A stretch of 64,000 bases of DNA from Anaerosporobacter faecicola (lineage in GTDB: Bacteria; Bacillota; Clostridia; Lachnospirales; Lachnospiraceae): positions 1 to 64,000 of the forward strand of contig NZ_JAAQRO010000001.1 of the NCBI RefSeq assembly GCF_012070565.1, read 5' to 3'. How positions within the stretch are numbered: position 1 is the first letter of the stretch; every line of letters begins with the position of its first letter. The position numbers were made by a program, and so were the translations under genes. Below are positions 38,570 through 45,309 of the stretch, one piece after another. The notes under the pieces are model-generated. The model saw nothing but the letters and a program-made list of their open reading frames with translations, did not search any database and was not told the DNA's origin.

Positions 38570-38744
38570 GTATGTTGAGACAAGAACAAAATAAGAATGA
38601 GATAAAAAGAAATAATATAAAAGAGAAAAAAAGGAATAACGATAAGAAATAAGTTGTTATGAGATAAGAAGAAAAGAAATAAGAAGAAAAAGAAATATGA
38701 AAAATCAAGAAAGAGCTTAGGAAGGAAAGGATAAGTAAAAGAAA

Positions 38745-39212
38745 ATGTCAAAGGATAGTATTAAGCAAGTAGCCAATAACAAAAAAGCCTACTTTGACTA
38801 TTTTATAGAGGAAAAATACGAAGCAGGAGTTGTTCTTCATGGAACAGAAGTAAAATCTCTTCGTATGGGAAAATGTAGTGTGAAGGAATCCTTTATTCGT
38901 GTTGAAAATGGGGAATTATACATCTACAATATGCATATTAGTCCATATGAAAAAGGAAATATATTCAACAAAGATCCTCTTCGTGTTCGTAAATTACTTC
39001 TACACAAATATGAGATTAACAAGATTGGTGGGCAGATGCAGCAGAAGGGGTACACCTTGGTTCCGCTTAGCGTCTATTTCAAAGGCAGTCTTGTAAAGAT
39101 GGAGATTGGTTTAGCAAGAGGTAAGAAACTCTATGATAAACGTCAAGACATAGCAAAGAAAGATCAAAGAAGAGAAGCAGAGAAAGACTTTAAGATTAAG
39201 AATTTATACTAA
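38745..39212 (+). CDS. smpB: SsrA-binding protein SmpB
   Basis: A 155-residue OB-fold protein that binds the tRNA-like part of tmRNA and delivers it to stalled ribosomes. Family lines seen: [38 protein letters not shown] and the basic C-terminal tail [20 protein letters not shown], which inserts into the mRNA channel. Length is normal. A GGAAAGG ribosome site lies somewhat far (about 14 nt) from the ATG. The ssrA gene, its RNA partner, lies 850 bp downstream on the same strand. Confidence 0.97.
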   Translation: MSKDSIKQVANNKKAYFDYFIEEKYEAGVVLHGTEVKSLRMGKCSVKESFIRVENGELYIYNMHISPYEKGNIFNKDPLRVRKLLLHKYEINKIGGQMQQKGYTLVPLSVYFKGSLVKMEIGLARGKKLYDKRQDIAKKDQRREAEKDFKIKNLY

Positions 39213-39318
39213 ACGTCTTTTATATTTGATGAGTTGTCTTTAATGAAATTTGGATAAATTACTATGTATGAGATAAGTCAAGTAATCATTAGTAAAGTCA
39301 TTATATAGGCTAAGAAAG

Positions 39319-39366
39319 AGTTGCCATAGGAGGTAGGAATACCTCCTTAAGTGGCAACTTCCTTTT
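39319..39366 (+). terminator. Terminator-like nested hairpin after smpB
   Basis: AGTTGCCA/TGGCAACT (39319-39326, 39352-39359) encloses a second stem GGAGGT/ACCTCC (39329-39334, 39341-39346); TTCCTTTT follows. Confidence 0.7.
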
Positions 39367-39402
39367 ATATACTTGGATTCGAAGAAAGGATAGGTGTTTG
39401 CT

Positions 39403-39714
39403 ATGATCGATCCAAAAAACTTCGTTAATATTAATCTACTAAAGAAAGAAACGTTCACCGGAAGTCTAAATGGAATGCGGTATCGTATGAAGAAGGAAGT
39501 AACGGAAGGTGATGAACCTGTTACAACATTGGTCACGACGATTTGGCCACAACCATATAATTATGCGAAAACAGAGGAGAAGTTAAAAGAAAGCAAAGAA
39601 TTTGAATTCTCCCAAGACGGTGTTGCACAGGCAGGTGAATGGTTGAATCAATCTTACATAAATCGAAAAGAATATTGGAAAAGCAGTTGCATGTGGAAAG
39701 TACTAAAGGAGTAG
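39403..39714 (+). CDS. Small conserved protein between smpB and ssrA
   Basis: A 103-residue protein from ATG 39403 (AAGGA upstream; the in-frame GTG at 39394 is too close to it). Recognisable blocks are IDPKNFVNINLLKKETFTG, GMRYRMKKE and IWPQPYNYAKT, ending in an EFxFSQDGVxxAxEWLN line. I recall similar proteins of about 100 residues in Lachnospiraceae, sometimes labelled acetyltransferase without a visible GNAT fold; I see no GNAT motif here and give no function. No signal peptide or membrane segment. From 39715 to the ssrA promoter near 39970 no other gene is seen. Confidence 0.7.
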   Translation: MIDPKNFVNINLLKKETFTGSLNGMRYRMKKEVTEGDEPVTTLVTTIWPQPYNYAKTEEKLKESKEFEFSQDGVAQAGEWLNQSYINRKEYWKSSCMWKVLKE

Positions 39715-39969
39715 TGTGAGGTTTTATGTGGAAAGTACGGAATGAGTAGAGTCAAGGGTTTTATACAGAAAGAGTTGGCTGGAGAAAGGTGAGACTGCGT
39801 GGGAACGAATTGAAGTTAAAATGTAAAATTTGTACGGAAATGAGTGGAATGATTATGAGACTATAGGGGAACGTGTTAAGAGAACAAGGCTTTGTATAGA
39901 ACGAGAAATGAGGCATGTAAAAATTGGTAAAGTTGGTTGAAATTAAACGACAAGTTGAATCGTAAAGAC

Positions 39970-40001
39970 TTGACAAAAAAGCAAGCAACGTATACTATAA
40001 T
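39970..40001 (+). promoter_or_regulatory. Promoter of ssrA
   Basis: A consensus -35 TTGACA (39970-39975) with an overlapping -10 region TATACTATAAT (39991-40001). Spacing is 15 bp to TATACT, 17 bp to TACTAT and 20 bp to TATAAT, so the exact -10 is unclear. Confidence 0.65.
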
Positions 40002-40063
40002 AGTAGTACGTCTGTTGTACCATACAGCTGGATCGCTGAAGTCTTATCTTAAGATAATATTTC

Positions 40064-40422
40064 GGGGTTGTACTGGTTTCGACGGGGGTTTTGAAGTTGA
40101 GGAAGCCATTCGTGGACTAGGACCACGTAAAAACTTAGAATTAAATATAAACGCAGACGAAAATTTAGCGTACGCTGCCTAGTGGCAGCTGTCGACCTTA
40201 AGCCACTCGCTGCTTAAGGACCCGGCATCAAACTTGCGAGGCACTTTGTCTTCAAAGCTTTGAGAAGATAGAAGAAACATGAAGCTACCGAAACGAATAG
40301 CCTGTTAGCCGGCGATTCGCGGAGGGAACAGCAAACTTCGGGTTTGCATAAAAGACTGACTGTAATGGGAGATGCCGCAATGAATGAGCTTTCGGACAGG
40401 GGTTCGATTCCCCTCAGCTCCA
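40064..40422 (+). ncRNA. ssrA: Transfer-messenger RNA (tmRNA)
   Basis: The 5' end GGGGTTG (40064-40070) pairs with CAGCTCC (40415-40421) as the acceptor stem, followed by the discriminator A; the CCA end is not encoded. The T arm GGTTCGATTCC is at 40400-40411. The characteristic 5' part TACTGGTTTCGACGGGGG follows the acceptor arm. The internal reading frame ends ADENLAYAA, stop TAG at 40180-40182; the resume codon is probably a few codons before that but I cannot fix it. tmRNA frees stalled ribosomes with SmpB and tags the product for proteolysis. Genes of this type are common integration sites, and an accessory region starts directly downstream. Confidence 0.97.
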
Positions 40423-40427
40423 CTCAA

Positions 40428-40457
40428 AGAGCCTTGATTATTCAAGGTTCTTTTTTA
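40428..40457 (+). terminator. Intrinsic terminator of ssrA
   Basis: A 10-bp stem AGAGCCTTGA/TCAAGGTTCT with a TTAT loop, followed by six T. Confidence 0.92.
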
Positions 40458-40526
40458 TGTGTTGCATTTTGTGTTTCGTCAATTCCTTAAATTTATTTTT
40501 TGATACATCGTTATCATCTTCTTCAT

Positions 40527-40552
40527 AAAACATAATGCATGCATTATGTTTT
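40527..40552. repeat. 26-bp perfect palindrome
   Basis: The sequence from 40527 to 40552 equals its own reverse complement (centre ATGCATGCAT, ends AAAA and TTTT). It would form a terminator hairpin on the minus strand just after the remnant stop codon at 40574-40576. Confidence 0.85.
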
Positions 40553-40573
40553 TTATATCAATATCATTGTTTT

Positions 40574-40645
40574 TTATCCAAGTACTTCTTCAAAGTAATT
40601 GTCTATAGTTTTATCAACTTCTTCTCGTTCTTCGGAAAATTTGGG
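40574..40645 (-). pseudogene. C-terminal fragment of an unidentified gene
   Basis: Read on the minus strand, this stretch encodes KFSEEREEVDKTIDNYFEEV plus LG and a TAA stop. The composition is that of a real acidic helical C-terminus rather than random AT-rich sequence, and a perfect palindromic terminator follows the stop. No start or upstream part is present, because the sequence runs into a plus-strand GNAT remnant. The parent family is not recognised. Confidence 0.3.
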
Positions 40646-40654
40646 GTAAGTGGA

Positions 40655-40880
40655 AAAGCTTCGGGATATACGTTCTCCGATGAAGTAATTAGTGTTGAAC
40701 AAAAGTTTGTTGTAGTAGAGGAATTAAATAAAGAACTTGTGGGGTTTATTTGTGTTCAATTAAAGAAATCTTTTTGCTATGAAGAATATATGGTTGAGAT
40801 TACAGAAGCATATTAAAAGATGATTATCGTCATAATGGAATTACTAGAAGAATGTGTTCGGTGATTTTAAAACATTGTAA
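40655..40880 (+). pseudogene. Truncated and interrupted GNAT acetyltransferase remnant
   Basis: The frame reads VVVEELNKELVGFICVQL, then EYMVEITEAY, a TAA stop at 40814-40816, and continues in the same frame KDDYRHNGITRRMCSVILKH. This is the core of a GNAT fold (beta-4, beta-5 and the acetyl-CoA loop of the type YRxxGIGxxL) with a stop codon just before the acetyl-CoA site and with its N-terminal third missing. The stem-loop at 40897 follows, as it follows the intact genes of this region. Confidence 0.6.
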
Positions 40881-40896
40881 CTTAATAATTATATCC

Positions 40897-40935
40897 AAAC
40901 TACTAGCTATTAATAATAGTTGGTAGTTTTTTTAG
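40897..40935 (+). terminator. Recurring module terminator, copy A
   Basis: AAACTACTAGCTATT (40897-40911) pairs with the complementary arm at 40915-40929 with two G-T pairs; seven T follow. The same hairpin, with small changes, recurs at 42421 and 43159. Confidence 0.85.
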
Positions 40936-41006
40936 TTTATTTAAATGATAGTTTAGGGAATTAGTAGATTAGGATTAAGCTTATTTAGTACATTGAAAAC
41001 TGAATA

Positions 41007-41035
41007 TTGATAGTTGGTAAAATATGTAGTATTCT
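41007..41035 (+). promoter_or_regulatory. Recurring module promoter, copy A
   Basis: TTGATA, 17-bp spacer, TATTCT inside a block of about 46 bp (41003-41048) that recurs almost unchanged at 42479 and 45236. A second possible promoter TTGCTT-N19-TATAAT lies at 41103-41133. Confidence 0.7.
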
Positions 41036-41184
41036 TATTGTAAAGATTATTTATGTACAAAGAGAAAGGTAAATTTGAATTTGTAGTGAAAATCATTTGT
41101 GTTTGCTTGTTTGTATCGCTTTGGCGTTATAATAAAAAACTTATGAAAGGTAGGGTTGATATGATAAATAAATCTATTAATATG

Positions 41185-41206
41185 TGTAGGAGGAATTACT
41201 GCTCCT
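41185..41206 (+). promoter_or_regulatory. Hairpin carrying a decoy ribosome site
   Basis: TAGGAG and CTCCTA pair around a 9-nt loop at about 41188-41208, burying a GGAGG. The ribosome site actually used (AAAGGAG) follows 10 bp further on, directly before the YhbS-like gene. Confidence 0.4.
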
Positions 41207-41226
41207 ATATCTAAAGGAGAGAATAA

Positions 41227-41829
41227 ATGAACATATTTATTAGAAACGAAGAAGAAAAAGATTACTGTCGAGTAGAAGAAATCACAAAAATAGCTTTCTC
41301 TTACCCAGGAAGAATTGAAAGAGGTCAAATAGGATGTCCGTTTGAACACTGGATGGTTCATGAATTACGCAAAAGAGATGGAATATTGTCACTTAGTTTT
41401 GTGGCAGAAGTAGACGGTATAATTGTGGGACATATCATTTGCAGCAAAGCAGTAGTCAGAACAGCATGTGAATCTTTACCTGTTTTAAATTTTGGTCCAC
41501 TAAGCGTATTGCCTGAATATCAGCGAAAAGGTGTCGGTGCATCCTTAATAAATACAATGATTGAAAAGGCAAAACTTTTAGGTTATGGTGCAATTTTATT
41601 TTTCGGTAGACCTGAATATTATCCTCAATTTGGATTTGAAGAGGCTGCAATTTTTGGAATATCAGATTGCGATGGATATAATTATCCTGCCTTTATGGGT
41701 ATGGAATTAATACCACAATATTTGTCAAATGTTTGTGGAGGAAAATATTATGAATCTAATATTTTCAATGATGAATTAAACCGTGAAAAAGTAAAAGCTT
41801 TTGATAAAATTTTTACACAAACAAAATGA
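41227..41829 (+). CDS. GNAT N-acetyltransferase, YhbS-like
   Basis: A 200-residue acetyltransferase of the YhbS group (COG3153). Motif A, the acetyl-CoA site, is VLPEYQRKGVGASLINTMIE near residues 98-117; GYGAILFFGRPEYYPQFGFE follows, the line typical of YhbS-type proteins. Substrate unknown; small-molecule or protein N-acetylation is the family activity. Ribosome site AAAGGAG. A 23-bp sequence (41064-41086) in its leader recurs with one mismatch after its stop codon (41845-41867), so the gene is flanked by direct repeats. Confidence 0.88.
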   Translation: MNIFIRNEEEKDYCRVEEITKIAFSYPGRIERGQIGCPFEHWMVHELRKRDGILSLSFVAEVDGIIVGHIICSKAVVRTACESLPVLNFGPLSVLPEYQRKGVGASLINTMIEKAKLLGYGAILFFGRPEYYPQFGFEEAAIFGISDCDGYNYPAFMGMELIPQYLSNVCGGKYYESNIFNDELNREKVKAFDKIFTQTK

Positions 41830-41877
41830 TTGGCAGAATACGAAGAAAGCTAAATTTGAATTTGTAGAGGTGTATTA

Positions 41878-42399
41878 ATGAAGCAACTTATCATAATAAT
41901 TGGTCCCAATGGTGTTGGGAAAAGTACTACAGCGAAAAAGATAGTAGAACAATGCGAAAAAACTGCTTATGTGGATTCTGATTGGTGTCGCGTCATGAAT
42001 CCGTTCGCTTTTACAGAAATAACAAAACAAACGATAGTGGAAAATATTTATTGTTTATTACATAATTATCTTTCGTGTAGTGATATAAATACGGTGGTTT
42101 TTACATATGGTTGGCACGGTGAGAGAAAGGATATTTATAGAAGAGTAATAGAGAAACTAAGAAATGATTGTATAGAATTCAAAGATACTATCATTATTTT
42201 AAAATGTACTAGGGATGAAAATATAAGGCGTGCAATCAAAGACGGTAGGGACGAAATGCGAATTAAAAGAGGAATGGAAATGACATTTTCCTTTTATGAT
42301 GAGTATAATTATCCATGTATTGATACGACGGATATGACATCTGCACAGGTGGCACTTAAGATAAAAAGTTTGATAAATTCCAGTTTATCGGTGAGTTAA
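41878..42399 (+). CDS. P-loop kinase-like NTPase
   Basis: A 173-residue protein with a Walker A motif IIGPNGVGKSTTAKK at residues 6-20, then TAYVDSDWCRVMNPF, where an acidic residue takes the place expected for the catalytic base of small-molecule kinases, and a C-terminal LID-like segment with several arginines (RDENIRRAIKDGRDEMRIKR). The size and layout are those of adenylylsulfate- or gluconate-kinase-like and chloramphenicol-phosphotransferase-like enzymes. Substrate not identifiable. Ribosome site GAGGTG seven bases before the ATG. It shares an intergenic gap of only 48 bp with the preceding GNAT gene, and is followed by the recurring terminator. Confidence 0.75.
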   Translation: MKQLIIIIGPNGVGKSTTAKKIVEQCEKTAYVDSDWCRVMNPFAFTEITKQTIVENIYCLLHNYLSCSDINTVVFTYGWHGERKDIYRRVIEKLRNDCIEFKDTIIILKCTRDENIRRAIKDGRDEMRIKRGMEMTFSFYDEYNYPCIDTTDMTSAQVALKIKSLINSSLSVS

Positions 42400-42420
42400 A
42401 ATCATTGAATACATATACCA

Positions 42421-42458
42421 AAACTACTAACTATCAATATGAAGTTGGTAGTTTTTTT
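42421..42458 (+). terminator. Recurring module terminator, copy C
   Basis: AAACTACTAACT (42421-42432) with AGTTGGTAGTTT (42443-42454), one G-T pair, then seven T. Its left arm and loop (ACTATCAATAT) are the reverse complement of the -35 region of the promoter that follows. Confidence 0.9.
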
Positions 42459-42482
42459 ATCGAGGTAAATTGATACTTAATA

Positions 42483-42511
42483 TTGATAGTTGGTAAAATA
42501 TATAGTATTCT
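42483..42511 (+). promoter_or_regulatory. Recurring module promoter, copy C
   Basis: TTGATA, 17-bp spacer, TATTCT, embedded in the same conserved block as copy A. Confidence 0.7.
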
Positions 42512-42574
42512 TATTACAAAGATTTTTTGTAAACAATTGGTAGGAATTATTAAAAGTGAAAGGAGATTAAGTCA

Positions 42575-43108
42575 ATGGAGTATATACTTAAAAACATGAA
42601 GAAAATAACAGTAAGAAATCCGCAAGTAGAGGATTCAGAGGCTATTATAAAACTCATGAAACGTGCGGATACAGAAACATTATTCTTAGCAAGAAACCCA
42701 GGAGAATTTAGCACTTCTATTGAAAGAGAAGGAGAAATAATAGATAATATTTTAAATGATAATGATATAGAGTGGTTTGTTGTTGAATATGACAATGAAA
42801 TAATTGGGCAATGTTCAGTTGGCTTAGTCAGAAGAAATACTAGATATCGTCATAGAGCAGAGGTTGCTTTTGTTATATTAAAGGAGTATTGCAATCTTGG
42901 AATAGGCGGAAAAATGATGATAGAGTGCATTAAATGGTGTGAACATAAAGGTGTAACTCAAATAGAATTGGATGTCGTAACAAAAAATGAAAGAGCGATT
43001 AGAATGTATGAGGGGTTTGGTTTTGAAATTGTAGGGACAATTCCTAAAGCGTTGCATTATTTAGATAATACATATGCAGATGAATATGTAATGGTAAAAC
43101 AATTGTAA
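42575..43108 (+). CDS. GNAT N-acetyltransferase, RimJ/RimL-like
   Basis: A 177-residue acetyltransferase. It starts ITVRNPQVEDSEAIIKLMKR; the acetyl-CoA loop is CNLGIGGKMMIECIKWC near residues 108-124, followed by GVTQIELDVVTKNERAIRMY and EGFGFEIVGTIP, which is the classic C-terminal part of the family. The YCNLGIG loop deviates from the usual R/Q-x-x-G-x-G in its first position. Ribosome site AAAGGAG nine bases before the ATG. Substrate unknown. It is a free-standing unit between a recurring promoter and a recurring terminator. Confidence 0.88.
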   Translation: MEYILKNMKKITVRNPQVEDSEAIIKLMKRADTETLFLARNPGEFSTSIEREGEIIDNILNDNDIEWFVVEYDNEIIGQCSVGLVRRNTRYRHRAEVAFVILKEYCNLGIGGKMMIECIKWCEHKGVTQIELDVVTKNERAIRMYEGFGFEIVGTIPKALHYLDNTYADEYVMVKQL

Positions 43109-43158
43109 TATAAAAATTATTACGTTATTTGAGCATAATTCAAAAGTAACAAATTAAG

Positions 43159-43192
43159 ACTACCAACTATCAGTATTAAGTTGGTAGTTTTT
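43159..43192 (+). terminator. Recurring module terminator, copy D
   Basis: ACTACCAACT (43159-43168) pairs perfectly with AGTTGGTAGT (43179-43188), then five T. The promoter block that follows copies A and C is degraded here; only AGTTGGTAAGTTAA remains near 43212. Confidence 0.88.
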
Positions 43193-43257
43193 ATTATATA
43201 CAAATATGTGAAAGTTGGTAAGTTAAACCTTGATATTTAGGGAAGGAAAGATATTGA

Positions 43258-43660
43258 ATGAACGGACTTTTTATAAAAGCCGAATGGATTAAAAAAATAT
43301 TTGATAAAGTTAATCCCAAAACGCTAGAAGTAAGAGGACATAAGACAAACAAGAAGAATTTTATATATTAGAAAGTGGAACTAAAAGAGTAAGAGGTAAA
43401 GTTAGAATATTATGTTGCATTCCCATAGACGAGGAAAACTGGGAAAATTAAGACCAAAACATCAAGTAAATATTACTTACGAAGAATTATTGGAAATATA
43501 TAAAACTCCATATTCTTGGTCACTTTACGACACAGAAGAAATAGAGGACATAATCTATTATCTAACTAAACCTGGGGCGGTAATATGGATTAAAGATGTA
43601 GAAACGACAGACGAAATGAGAGACAACGAGTGGAAGCGGACTGGATATAAACTTAACTAA
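43258..43660 (+). pseudogene. ASCH-domain protein with two frameshifts
   Basis: Three consecutive frames together give one ASCH protein of about 134 residues: frame 1 from ATG 43258 reads LFIKAEWIKKIFD and TLEVRGHKTNKKN; a shift near 43365 leads to ILESGTKRVRGKVRILCC followed by DEENWEN; a second shift near 43435 leads to LRPKHQVNITYEELLEIY, PYSWSLYD and a C-terminal KPGAVIWIKDV. The three parts join in the order and spacing of the family (KxIEVRG..., ESGT..., KHQV..., GAxxW). ASCH domains bind RNA or modified nucleosides. Either the gene is dead or the assembly has two errors. Confidence 0.75.
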
Positions 43661-43768
43661 ACCTTGCTAATAAAAGTCAAGTACTTTTTTAATTTTTTTA
43701 TGAAGTAAAGAAGGGTAACTTTAATAGACCTCATTTTTATGAGAAAGAATGTAAATTATATACAAGTG

Positions 43769-44962
43769 TTATCTGTAGAGTTCCATTACCTTAGCATAAT
43801 AGATGCGAAGAAATTTATTAACAGCAGCCATTTTAGCAACATTCAAAGGCTTGCCCTCTTCTTCTTTTTTAATCATAAATTGATATACAGGATCATCTTG
43901 TGGTTTATGCATCTTCAAACATTGCATTACTTCATAACAGGCTTTTCTAAGAGCAGGAGCTCCACGCTTTGATATATGCCTATTTTGACTTTCGAACTGT
44001 CCAGATTGGAATGGTGGAGCATCGTTTCCAGCATATGCATTTAATGCTTTACCACTTTTGAATCTTCGAACATCGCCAATTTCGGCGATGAGTTGTGGAG
44101 CAAGACGGTCACCAACGCCATTCATAGCCCTCACTATAGAGTATTCAGGTAAGGTTTGTGCAAGAGATTGCATTTGTAATAGGATTTCATTTGAAGCAGT
44201 TTCAGCTTGAATTAAGACATTAAGGCATTGTTGCATAGCTATAGTTGTAAAAGTATCTGTACCACGGGTTGTTACACTATTAGTAGCAAGTTCATAGATT
44301 TTAAGAGCTTTCATTTTGTAATTACGACAACCATTTTTGTCAGCTAATCTAGTGTAACTATTGAGGAATTTCTTCTCGCCCATATTCTTTATGGTATCAA
44401 AGCTCTGAAACTTGATGATAAAGTTATATAGCATATTGTTTTCTGGCTTAGTTGTCTTGGACATTAAAATGTTTTCAATTCCTGGCATAGTCTCATCAAG
44501 CAGATTGCCTAAATATACTCTGTTTTTAACTCTAGTAGATACACGTTGGTTATATTGTCGAGATAGGAATTTTAAATCAAGGTATTTCTGATCTAAAGAA
44601 GTGTACGGAACTAAAGCATATGATTTTTCTAACGCATAGGTAGCCATACGCATTGCATCTTTACGATCGGTTTTAACCTTACGTATCTGATTATCCCCAT
44701 ACTTCTTCATCAAGTATGGATTCATAACAGAAACAAAAAGATTAGCATCTAAGAACTTTTTTAGAATAGGGAGATGATAATGTCCGGTTGCTTCCATAAC
44801 AATTTTAATATCATCGTTAATAGCGTGAAGATTATTGATGAGGTTGTCTAACGAATCATTAGCATGATATACCTCAAATGGTTCGGCAAGTATTTCGCCA
44901 TCTGAACTAAGGATAGCAACCATACTTTTGGATTTAGAAACATCAACACCAACAGCGATCAT
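43769..44962 (-). CDS. IS110-family transposase/recombinase
   Basis: A 397-residue recombinase. The N-terminal RuvC-like domain shows the DEDD residues D7 (VGVDVSK), E57 (VMEATGHYH), D99 and D102 (KTDRKDAM). The C-terminal Transposase_20 domain shows GVGDRLAPQLIAEIGDVRRF, ALNAYAGNDAPPFQSG and ISKRGAPALRKACYEVM. Length is normal, with no frameshift, so the gene could be active. Ribosome site AAGGAGG before the ATG on the minus strand. Such enzymes recombine DNA under guidance of an RNA made from the sequence upstream of the gene (knowledge from IS621). Confidence 0.95.
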   Translation of the reverse strand: MIAVGVDVSKSKSMVAILSSDGEILAEPFEVYHANDSLDNLINNLHAINDDIKIVMEATGHYHLPILKKFLDANLFVSVMNPYLMKKYGDNQIRKVKTDRKDAMRMATYALEKSYALVPYTSLDQKYLDLKFLSRQYNQRVSTRVKNRVYLGNLLDETMPGIENILMSKTTKPENNMLYNFIIKFQSFDTIKNMGEKKFLNSYTRLADKNGCRNYKMKALKIYELATNSVTTRGTDTFTTIAMQQCLNVLIQAETASNEILLQMQSLAQTLPEYSIVRAMNGVGDRLAPQLIAEIGDVRRFKSGKALNAYAGNDAPPFQSGQFESQNRHISKRGAPALRKACYEVMQCLKMHKPQDDPVYQFMIKKEEEGKPLNVAKMAAVNKFLRIYYAKVMELYR

Positions 44963-44984
44963 GATAGTCCTCCTTTATGTATTA

Positions 44985-45145
44985 TTATGATTGGTTCCAA
45001 CATCTCATAATCAACTCATGTTCGTTAGTGACACGGGAGCTAAGTCCCAACTTGCTGAATCGAATGTTAGATAATGAGAGCTGGCTGACAAGTTTAGCTA
45101 CGGGCTTGGTGTCCCAATTAAGAATTACGTCAGCCAATCAACCTC
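44985..45145 (-). ncRNA. Candidate IS110 bridge RNA
   Basis: On the minus strand two loops with the same scaffold follow each other. Loop 1 is enclosed by GGCTGAC/GTCAGCC and contains TTGGGAC, six bases, then CCCGTAGCTAAAC. Loop 2 is framed by TTCG/CGAA and contains TTGGGAC, six bases, then CCCGTGTCACTAAC. In bridge RNAs a target-binding and a donor-binding loop are placed in tandem like this. The region lies between the IS end and the transposase start, as in IS621. Ends, expression and which loop is which are inference. Confidence 0.5.
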
Positions 45146-45153
45146 ATCATAAC

Positions 45154-45190
45154 AAAAAAATAAGAATAGAGACAATATTCTCTACTCTTA
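45154..45190 (-). terminator. Minus-strand terminator at the IS110 end
   Basis: TAAGAATAGAGA (45161-45172) pairs with TCTCTACTCTTA (45179-45190) with one G-T pair or mismatch. Read on the minus strand, a run of seven T follows (45154-45160), so it would stop transcription entering the element from outside. Confidence 0.7.
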
Positions 45191-45239
45191 TATAGTACGA
45201 ATTAAGATTTGTTGAACAAAGAACATTGATCGCTTAATA

Positions 45240-45268
45240 TTGATAGTTGGCAAAATATGTAGTATTAT
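45240..45268 (+). promoter_or_regulatory. Recurring module promoter, copy E
   Basis: TTGATA (45240-45245), 17-bp spacer, TATTAT (45263-45268), in the conserved block starting TTAATATTGATAGTTGG. It serves the methyltransferase gene. The matching terminator on the left is missing where the IS110 element sits. Confidence 0.7.
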
Positions 45269-45309
45269 TGTTGCAAAGGTTAAAATATTTTGCGAAGGAG
45301 CAATCAGCA

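Larger units (their letters stand above)
43690..45215 (-). mobile_element. IS110-family insertion sequence (ends approximate)
   Basis: It consists of the DEDD transposase gene and about 240 bp of noncoding sequence upstream of it, the arrangement of IS110-group elements, in which that region encodes the guide (bridge) RNA. IS110 elements lack terminal inverted repeats and make no clear target duplication, so the ends cannot be read from one copy. The element lies between the broken ASCH gene and the promoter module of the methyltransferase gene. Confidence 0.75.

Noticed and set aside
39937-40182. Open reading frame of 81 codons ending in ADENLAYAA
   Set aside because: The frame runs through the ssrA promoter and 5' part; only its last codons are translated, as the tmRNA tag.
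40214-40423. Minus-strand open frame across the 3' part of ssrA
   Set aside because: It is the complement of a structured RNA gene, with no ribosome site.
40897-43192. Integron attC sites
   Set aside because: The hairpins end in long T-runs like ordinary terminators, lack the paired R and L boxes and the extrahelical bases of attC, and no integron integrase is present.
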